NCBI GenBank assembly: GCA_913061385.1 | Contig: CAJXTM010000319.1 | Location: forward strand, 1-5,591 | Length of the DNA stretch: 5,591 nucleotides | Direction: 5' to 3' | DNA from: an uncultured Rhodopirellula sp. | GTDB lineage: Bacteria; Planctomycetota; Planctomycetia; Pirellulales; Pirellulaceae | In this document: one piece after another, positions 1-5,591 of the stretch | How positions within the stretch are numbered: position 1 is the first letter of the stretch | Layout: the number at the start of each line of letters is the position of its first letter | Notes under the pieces: generated by a model | What the model saw: the letters and a program-made list of their open reading frames with translations, nothing else | Databases searched by the model: none | What the model was told of the DNA's origin: nothing | Program-made: the position numbers and the translations under genes

Positions 1-45
1 CTCTGCGACGGGTGCCTCTGCGACGGGTGCCTCGGCGACTGGATT
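1..45 (-). repeat. 15-base tandem repeat in the rpoC tail, encoding APVAE units
   Basis: The unit CTCTGCGACGGGTGC occurs at 1-15 and again, identical, at 16-30. A diverged third copy at 31-45 (CTCGGCGACTGGATT) keeps the codon pattern. Read on the coding strand, the units give [15 protein letters not shown]. The unit is five codons long, so changes in copy number keep the frame. The array touches the window edge, so its full copy number is unknown. It lies beyond the conserved core of beta-prime, in a Pro/Ala/Glu-rich tail that is probably disordered. Confidence 0.9.
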
Positions 46-3000
46 CCCCATCCCAAGCATTTCAGCGATCTGATCGTCACCACCGGCAGCAGCTTGCTCG
101 GCATTGAGCAGCGGGAAGCTGTCTTCCAAGCTTTGTACTGGTGCACTGGCAAGCTCTTCGAGAGCTTCCCGACGGTAGTTCACCTCAGACTCCTGGAAAA
201 TACGGAATCCAGTTCCAGCGGGAATGAGATGTCCAAGAATCACGTTTTCTTTCAGACCCACCAACTTGTCAACTTTGCCAGCCAGCGCGGCTTCAGTCAG
301 AACCTTGGTGGTTTCCTGGAAGGAAGCAGCACTGATGAAGCTATTGGACTGCACCGCTGCCTTGGTGATACCAAGTAACTGTGTACTAGCAGTCGCACTC
401 TTCGGACGCTTACCTTTGGCGATCGCACCTCCAAGAGCCTCGATCTGACCATTAGTTTGCTCAAACGCCTCTCTTGGAATGATCGTGTCCTTGGCGTAAT
501 CACTGTCCCCAGGATTCGAGACCTTGATACAACCGCTGAGTTCTTCATTAGCTTTTCGGAACTGGAAGCGATCCATCACCAAACCAGGCAGCAGATTAGT
601 ATCACCGGAGGTTTCGATTTTCACTTTACGAAGCATACGTGCGATGATGATCTCGCAGTGCTTATCGTTAATCTCAACCTTCTGAGACTGATAAACTTGC
701 TGGATTTCATGCAACAGATACTGCTGCACGGCTTCCTCACCGGAAACTCTCAGGATGTCGTGTGGAACCAATGGTCCATCGACCAATGCCTGACCGGCTT
801 TGACCAAGTCACCACTGTGCACTTGGAAGTGCTTTCCGTGGGGCACAAGGTGTTCACGCTCAATTCCTGATTCACTACGAACGATGATTGTTCGCTTGCC
901 TCGTTTTCGTTCTTTGAGTATTTCGACTTCGCCGTCGACCTCTGCGATAACCGCCGGATCTTTCGGTTTGCGAGCCTCGAAGATCTCGGTCACACGTGGC
1001 AGACCGCCAGTGATGTCAGAGACACCACCTGCATCACGCGGCATCTCAGCGAGCACGGTACCGGGTACGATGTCGGCACCTTCCTTCACGATGATCATTG
1101 CACGTTCCGGCAGGTACTGCACATCAAGCGCTTTACGTTCTTCGCCCTCAATAGCTTCCACAACAATTTGCGGATGAAGATCACCTTTGTGGTCAACGAT
1201 CATCATTCGCATATTACCGCTGGCTTCGCGTTCGACACGCATCGTTTCGCCATCAACGATATCTTCGAACCGAACCTTACCAGGAACCTCGGAAAGAATT
1301 GGGATCGAATACGGGTTCCATTCGCAAAGAACGGTTCCTTCTTTGACCTTCTTGCCTTCCTTGACTCTCAAGGTTGCACCGGTGGGAACAGGATACGATT
1401 CGATCTCACGACCGCGATCATCCACGATGGCAATTTCACCATTTCGCGTCAGCACAATCTGCTCACCCGAAGTGTTCTCAACCGACCGCATACGGGTCAA
1501 GCGGATCTCACCAGCCTTCTTAGACTTGATATCCGACTCAACCGATTGCTTACTCACGCTACCACCGATGTGGAACGTACGCATGGTCAATTGGGTACCC
1601 GGCTCGCCGATACTTTGAGCGGCGATGATCCCGACGGCCATGCCCTCTTCGACCAACGTACTGGTCGACATATCCATTCCGTAGCAGCACCGACAAACAC
1701 CCAAGGGTGCATCACATGTCATTGGCGTACGAACTTGAATCTTCTCGAGACCCATGGCCTCAATTTTTCGAGCGATCTCTGGCGTGATCATTTCGTTCTC
1801 AGCAACAATCACCTCGTCAGTTACCGGGTTAACGATTGCCTGGCGACTAACACGACCATTGATCGAATCGACAAGACTCACTTCGACCTTCTCACCGCGA
1901 TAAACCACACCTTTGGTGATTCCCTGCGTGGTACCACAGTCATCCATCGTGATCACAACATTCTGAGCCACGTCAGCCAACTTACGTGTCAGGTAACCAC
2001 TATCCGCTGTCTTCAATGCCGTATCGGCTAGACCTTTACGAGCACCGTGAGTCGAACTGAAATACTCCAACACCGACAATCCTTCACGGAAGTTTGCCTT
2101 AATGGGTGTTTCAATGATTTCACCCGTTGGCTTGGCCATCAGACCACGCATACCGGCGAGTTGTCGAATTTGCTCAATACCACCACGAGCACCCGAGTGC
2201 GACATCAGGAACACAGGATTGATGTACCACCCACCCTCGCGGATATCGTTTTTCATGGCGTCCATCATGTCTTTGGTGATCGCCTCACGTGCATTGGTCC
2301 ATTCGTCCAGCACGTGGTTGTATCGCTCCTGACCACTCATCAAGCCGCGGTCATAGTTCTTCTTCAGCTTCATCACTTCCTTCTCAGCACTCTTGATGAA
2401 GGAAGTTTTGGTGTCAGGCGTGACCAAGTCATCCGTCGCGAACGACAAACCGCTGCGCGTCGACTCACTGAAACCCATCTGCATCATGTCGTCGAGCAAG
2501 TGAATGGTGGCTCGACGGCCAAGTCGTTGGTAACAGTCGCTGATAGCACCAGCCAAGTCGCTACTTCGCATCGGCCGGTTATAGAAATCCATTCCATCAG
2601 GAAGCATTTGGTTGAACCGCACACGGCCCGGAGTCGTGTCGATGATATCCCCATAACGACCGGAATCATCATCCGTCTTGAGTCGCTGGAACTTGGGCAG
2701 ACGCAGCTTGATCTTCGCATGCAACGCTACCACGCCTTGTGCGAACGCAAGATCCAATTCGTCGTATCCGGCAAACACCATTCCTTCGCCGCGCTGATCT
2801 GGCATTTCTACACTCGTGTAGTAGCAACCCATCACGATGTCCTGTGAGGGGCTCATGATCGGCTTACCATTGGATGGCGCGAACACATTATTGGTGCTCA
2901 TCATCAACGTATGCGACTCGACCTGTGCTTCGATCGACAGCGGCAAGTGCACTGCCATCTGGTCACCATCGAAGTCAGCGTTGAATCCTTTACAGACCAA

Positions 3001-4350
3001 CGGGTGCAGGTGAATGGCGTTACCCTCGACCAAGGTTGGCTCAAAGGCTTGAATTCCCATCCGGTGAAGCGTCGGAGCACGATTCAGCAGCACAGGGTGA
3101 TTCGTGATGACCTGCTCAAGAATATCCCACACCTCTTCATCTTTGCGCTCCAGCATCTTCTTGGCCGACTTGATGGTATCGGCATGGCCGAGTTCTTTGA
3201 GTCGTCGAATGATGAAAGGCTGATAAAGTTCGAGAGCGATTTTCTTGGGAAGCCCGCATTGATGCAACTTCAAACGCGGACCAACAACAATCACACTTCG
3301 AGCCGAGTAATCGACACGCTTACCGAGCAAGTTTTCGCGGAAACGACCCTGCTTTCCCTTGATCATATCGGTCAAGGACTTCAGTGGACGATTTGACGAA
3401 CCCAAGACAGGCCGCTTGCAACGGTTGTTGTCAAACAGTGCATCAACTGACTGCTGCAGCATCCGTTTTTCGTTACGGATAATGACTTCCGGTGCATTCA
3501 GATCAACCAATTTTCGCAAGCGATTGTTTCGGTTGATGATACGGCGATACAAGTCATTCAGGTCACTGGTTGCGAAGTTGCCGCTGTCCAGCAGAACCAG
3601 AGGACGCAGATCCGGCGGAATGACTGGAATCACATCGAGTACCATCCACTCAGGACGGTTGTCACTGTCACGGATCGACTCAACTATTTTGAGGCGATTG
3701 ATCAGGTCTTTCTTTTTCTGCTTCGAACCAGTCTCATCAAGATCCACTCGCAGACGCTCAGACAACTGGACAAGGTCAAGCTTATTGAGCAGCTTACGAA
3801 CAGCCTCCGCACCCATGTCTGCCTCGAACGACCCTTCACCGTACTGAGTACGAGCTGCTCGATACTCTTCTTCGGTCAATAGCTGCTGTGGTTCCAGCTC
3901 AGTCGTGCCTGGCTCGATCACAACATAATCTTGGAAGTAGATCACTTTTTCGAGTGAGCTGGTCTTCATATCCAGCAGGTTCCCGAGCCGTGATGGCATC
4001 GCTTTGAAGAACCAGATATGAACCACTGGAGCCGCAAGCTCGATGTGGCCCATCCGCTTACGACGAACGCGACTGTGGGTGACTTTCACACCACAGCGGT
4101 CGCAGATCATGCCCTTGTACTTCATTCCACGGTACTTGCCACAGGCACACTCCCAGTCCTTCTCAGGTCCAAAAATGCGTTCGCAGAACAAGCCGTCCTT
4201 TTCAGGACGATACGTTCGGTAGTTGATCGTTTCGGGCTTCTTGACCTCTCCGAATGACCAGCTCTTGATGTCCTGGGGACGAGCCAGTGAAATCCGAACT
4301 GATGCGTAATCGTTGATGCGATCGTAGTTGCTGGATTCGCCAATCGACAT
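1..4350 (-). CDS. rpoC: DNA-directed RNA polymerase subunit beta-prime, 3' end missing
   Basis: This is the largest core RNA polymerase subunit; it carries the catalytic Mg centre that polymerises RNA. The frame is open for 1450 codons from the ATG at 4350-4348 to the window edge, with no stop, so the C-terminus is missing; E. coli beta-prime has 1407 residues. Visible in order: first zinc site C68, C70, C83, C86; sigma-binding clamp helices about 262-308; switch 2 region [10 protein letters not shown] 345-354; NRAPTLHR 423-430; catalytic NADFDGDQM 457-465 with D459, D461, D463; bridge helix about 762-796 ([20 protein letters not shown]); second zinc site C805, C879, C886, C889, with an extra C888; trigger loop MRTFHIGG 923-930 with H927; an SI3-like insertion about 931-1111; DITGGLPRV 1112-1120; LIPAGTG 1375-1381; then a 68-residue variable tail ending in APVAE repeats. 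The start is supported by AGGAG nine bases upstream and by the lack of any upstream in-frame start before a stop at 4420-4422. It lies 177 bases downstream of rpoB. All catalytic residues are present, so identification is essentially certain. Confidence 0.98.
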   Translation of the reverse strand, partial: MSIGESSNYDRINDYASVRISLARPQDIKSWSFGEVKKPETINYRTYRPEKDGLFCERIFGPEKDWECACGKYRGMKYKGMICDRCGVKVTHSRVRRKRMGHIELAAPVVHIWFFKAMPSRLGNLLDMKTSSLEKVIYFQDYVVIEPGTTELEPQQLLTEEEYRAARTQYGEGSFEADMGAEAVRKLLNKLDLVQLSERLRVDLDETGSKQKKKDLINRLKIVESIRDSDNRPEWMVLDVIPVIPPDLRPLVLLDSGNFATSDLNDLYRRIINRNNRLRKLVDLNAPEVIIRNEKRMLQQSVDALFDNNRCKRPVLGSSNRPLKSLTDMIKGKQGRFRENLLGKRVDYSARSVIVVGPRLKLHQCGLPKKIALELYQPFIIRRLKELGHADTIKSAKKMLERKDEEVWDILEQVITNHPVLLNRAPTLHRMGIQAFEPTLVEGNAIHLHPLVCKGFNADFDGDQMAVHLPLSIEAQVESHTLMMSTNNVFAPSNGKPIMSPSQDIVMGCYYTSVEMPDQRGEGMVFAGYDELDLAFAQGVVALHAKIKLRLPKFQRLKTDDDSGRYGDIIDTTPGRVRFNQMLPDGMDFYNRPMRSSDLAGAISDCYQRLGRRATIHLLDDMMQMGFSESTRSGLSFATDDLVTPDTKTSFIKSAEKEVMKLKKNYDRGLMSGQERYNHVLDEWTNAREAITKDMMDAMKNDIREGGWYINPVFLMSHSGARGGIEQIRQLAGMRGLMAKPTGEIIETPIKANFREGLSVLEYFSSTHGARKGLADTALKTADSGYLTRKLADVAQNVVITMDDCGTTQGITKGVVYRGEKVEVSLVDSINGRVSRQAIVNPVTDEVIVAENEMITPEIARKIEAMGLEKIQVRTPMTCDAPLGVCRCCYGMDMSTSTLVEEGMAVGIIAAQSIGEPGTQLTMRTFHIGGSVSKQSVESDIKSKKAGEIRLTRMRSVENTSGEQIVLTRNGEIAIVDDRGREIESYPVPTGATLRVKEGKKVKEGTVLCEWNPYSIPILSEVPGKVRFEDIVDGETMRVEREASGNMRMMIVDHKGDLHPQIVVEAIEGEERKALDVQYLPERAMIIVKEGADIVPGTVLAEMPRDAGGVSDITGGLPRVTEIFEARKPKDPAVIAEVDGEVEILKERKRGKRTIIVRSESGIEREHLVPHGKHFQVHSGDLVKAGQALVDGPLVPHDILRVSGEEAVQQYLLHEIQQVYQSQKVEINDKHCEIIIARMLRKVKIETSGDTNLLPGLVMDRFQFRKANEELSGCIKVSNPGDSDYAKDTIIPREAFEQTNGQIEALGGAIAKGKRPKSATASTQLLGITKAAVQSNSFISAASFQETTKVLTEAALAGKVDKLVGLKENVILGHLIPAGTGFRIFQESEVNYRREALEELASAPVQSLEDSFPLLNAEQAAAGGDDQIAEMLGMGNPVAEAPVAEAPVAE

Positions 4351-4527
4351 ATTATTGTGCTCCTGGTCGGCCTTTATTGACCGTTTCCGTGACTGAGACT
4401 CTTCTGGCGTGAAATCTGACTAAGACAAATCGTGCTGAATGTTGTTCACGTTTTTACTCTGCCCTAGTCGTGGCAATTTATCTGAAACCCTGATTTACGG
4501 ATGGGTTTTGCAACCGATACCGTGAAC
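4351..4527 (-). other. rpoB-rpoC intergenic region
   Basis: These 177 bases separate the rpoB stop from the rpoC start. They hold no convincing gene. The rpoC ribosome binding site lies at the 4360-4364 end. Near the rpoB end, AAACCC (4485-4490) and GGGTTT (4503-4508) could pair as a 6-bp stem around a 12-base loop, but the stem is weak and half A-T, and no U-tract follows, so it is not a convincing terminator. I found no good -35/-10 pair. Cotranscription of rpoB and rpoC is the likely arrangement, based on the universal operon order, but transcription cannot be shown from sequence alone. Confidence 0.85.
4360..4364 (-). promoter_or_regulatory. Ribosome binding site of rpoC
   Basis: On the minus strand AGGAG lies nine bases upstream of the ATG at 4350-4348 (AGGAGCACAATAATATG). 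This is a near-ideal Shine-Dalgarno match and spacing. It fixes the rpoC start together with the conserved N-terminus that follows and the absence of an ATG, GTG or TTG in frame upstream. Confidence 0.85.
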
Positions 4528-5544
4528 CTAGATAGGTCGTTTCTCGAGCTGCATGTTGAGTGCAAGACCTCGAATTTCGTTTGTCAAAACATCGAAACTG
4601 GCTGGCGTTCCCGCCTCCAGCGTATTCTCTCCCTTGACCATCGACTCATAGATCTTGGTACGTCCTTCAACATCATCACTTTTGACCGTCAACAGTTCCT
4701 GCAGGATGTAAGCGGCACCATAGGCCTCCAACGCCCAAACTTCCATCTCTCCGAAGCGTTGTCCACCGAAGCGGGCTTTACCACCAAGAGGCTGTTGGGT
4801 GATGAGTGAATAAGGTCCTGTACTTCTCGCATGAACCTTATCATCCACAAGGTGGTGAAGTTTCAACATGTAGATGTAACCGACGGTTGTTTCCTGCTCC
4901 ATCGGACGCCCGGTCCTTCCATCCCGCAGACGAATTTTGCCGTGCGCGGGCAGCCCGGCTTCATCAAGACACTTATTGATGTCGCTCTCGGTAGCACCAT
5001 CGAACACGGGGGTGATCGCCTGGAAACCAAGTTTGGCACCGGCCCAACCAAGATGCGTCTCGAGGATCTGACCGACGTTCATACGACTGGGAACACCAAG
5101 TGGATTCAGCATGATCTGAATCGGCGTTCCGTCCGGCAGAAACGGCATATCTTCGATAGGAAGGATCTTCGCAATCACACCCTTATTTCCGTGACGTCCA
5201 GCCATTTTGTCACCAACGCTGATAACACGCTTAGTCGCGATGTAAATCTTGACCATCTGCAACACGCCACTGCGAAGTTCATCACCGCGTTTCATGCTGT
5301 TGAGTTTTCGATCGCGAACATCAATGGCAACCTCAACGTTCACCCATTGCTGAGCGTAAATCCGCTCGACCTCTTTCTTCTTCGCCTCATCCTTGACTTG
5401 ATCAAGGATATGTTCGAAGCGAAAAGAGCAGGCTCGTTCGGCAACGAACTTCGGATCCTGACCATCGGCCAATGGGGTCCCGGTCGCATCTTTGAACTTA
5501 GTTCCAGCGGCTTCTTCAAGCTCGTTGATCAATGCCTCGAAGGT
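4528..5544 (-). CDS. rpoB: DNA-directed RNA polymerase subunit beta, C-terminal 338 residues (5' end missing)
   Basis: This is the second-largest core RNA polymerase subunit, which forms the active-site cleft with beta-prime. Only the C-terminal quarter is present; the rifampicin-binding region lies outside the window. Genomic coding starts at the Thr codon at 5542-5544 ([14 protein letters not shown]) and ends at TAG, 4528-4530. A helical, charged stretch ([20 protein letters not shown]) comes first. [12 protein letters not shown] follows at 5179-5214; its two lysines, at 5206-5208 and 5182-5184, match the active-site lysines K1065 and K1073 of E. coli. Next come [35 protein letters not shown], and [14 protein letters not shown], whose second His (4852-4854) matches E. 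coli H1237. Then come [29 protein letters not shown] and a C-terminus ending [10 protein letters not shown]. The frame continues five codons into adapter sequence (GTG at 5557-5559, read as MYKRQ); this is an artefact, not a start. rpoC follows in the usual rpoBC order. Confidence 0.98.
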   Translation of the reverse strand, partial: TFEALINELEEAAGTKFKDATGTPLADGQDPKFVAERACSFRFEHILDQVKDEAKKKEVERIYAQQWVNVEVAIDVRDRKLNSMKRGDELRSGVLQMVKIYIATKRVISVGDKMAGRHGNKGVIAKILPIEDMPFLPDGTPIQIMLNPLGVPSRMNVGQILETHLGWAGAKLGFQAITPVFDGATESDINKCLDEAGLPAHGKIRLRDGRTGRPMEQETTVGYIYMLKLHHLVDDKVHARSTGPYSLITQQPLGGKARFGGQRFGEMEVWALEAYGAAYILQELLTVKSDDVEGRTKIYESMVKGENTLEAGTPASFDVLTNEIRGLALNMQLEKRPI

Positions 5545-5591
5545 CTGTCTCTTATACACATCTCCGAGCCCACGAGACCGAGGCTGATCTC
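5545..5591. other. Nextera sequencing adapter read-through (not genomic)
   Basis: The final 47 bases are synthetic library sequence. Positions 5545-5563, CTGTCTCTTATACACATCT, are the reverse complement of the 19-base Tn5 transposase mosaic end. Positions 5564-5578, CCGAGCCCACGAGAC, are the i7-side Nextera adapter. Positions 5579-5586, CGAGGCTG, sit where the 8-base i7 index belongs and match the index I remember as N710. Positions 5587-5591, ATCTC, match the start of the P7 flow-cell sequence. The whole tail therefore follows adapter order with no unexplained base. The genomic sequence ends at 5544, and untrimmed reads were assembled into this end. The index identity is from memory; the adapter identity is certain. 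Confidence 0.99.

Noticed and set aside
1168..2847. Two long plus-strand open frames, 1168-2031 (287 codons) and 2047-2847 (266 codons)
   Set aside because: Both lie antisense to the bridge helix, zinc site, trigger loop and neighbouring parts of rpoC, whose coding frame is unmistakable. Their translations show no recognisable domain and look like frame shadows.
3359..3847. Plus-strand open frame of 162 codons, rich in Arg and Ser
   Set aside because: It is antisense to the clamp and switch 2 part of rpoC. The Arg/Ser bias is typical of a shadow frame.
1..4350. rpoC as a pseudogene because it has no stop codon here
   Set aside because: The frame is open to the edge and every catalytic and zinc-binding residue is present. 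The missing stop reflects the window boundary, not decay.
4485..4508. Inverted repeat AAACCC / GGGTTT as an rpoB terminator
   Set aside because: The stem is only 6 bp, half A-T, with a 12-base loop and no U-tract on the minus strand. A terminator between rpoB and rpoC would also be unexpected.
4351..4527. Internal sigma70-type promoter for rpoC
   Set aside because: TTG-containing hexamers occur, but none has a credible -10 element at 16-18 base spacing.
4501..4809. Plus-strand open frame of 102 codons spanning the rpoB 3' end
   Set aside because: It runs antisense to the conserved RpoB C-terminus ([19 protein letters not shown]) and shows no independent coding signal.
5545..5563. Tn5 end, which would suggest a transposon inserted in rpoB
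   Set aside because: The mosaic end is an engineered hybrid of Tn5 ends used in library preparation. It is followed directly by i7 adapter, index and P7 bases, and no transposase gene or target duplication is present.

Overview
This window is a fragment of a bacterial RNA polymerase operon. It carries the 3' part of rpoB (beta subunit) followed by most of rpoC (beta-prime subunit), both on the minus strand, so transcription runs from high to low coordinates. The protein sequences resemble Planctomycetota, probably Pirellulaceae-like. The beta C-terminus, with its [27 protein letters not shown] and [17 protein letters not shown] stretches, and the beta-prime C-terminus, with [15 protein letters not shown] and [13 protein letters not shown], read like planctomycete RNA polymerase. 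That placement rests on remembered family sequences, not on a search.

Layout from right to left in transcription order: 5591-5545 is not genomic. It is a read-through sequencing adapter: the 19-base Tn5 mosaic end, the Nextera i7-side adapter, an 8-base index and the first bases of P7. Positions 5544-4528 encode the last 338 residues of RpoB. Positions 4527-4351 are a 177-base intergenic gap that ends in the rpoC ribosome binding site. Positions 4350-1 are rpoC, open for 1450 codons from its ATG and leaving the window before a stop codon. The last codons visible fall in a 15-base tandem repeat that encodes APVAE units.

The two products form the catalytic core of RNA polymerase. Beta supplies the active-site lysines ([12 protein letters not shown]) and the C-terminal part that locks onto beta-prime. 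Beta-prime supplies the Mg-binding NADFDGDQM loop, bridge helix, trigger loop, clamp helices and two zinc sites. All of these are intact, and the frame is unbroken in both genes.

No novel system is visible. This is a conserved housekeeping locus. The points worth attention are technical (adapter contamination that creates a false RpoB N-terminus beginning MYKRQ, and a probable contig break in a repeat) or concern lineage-specific insertions in beta-prime. One end carries adapter and the other lies in a tandem repeat, so the window is probably a whole short contig.
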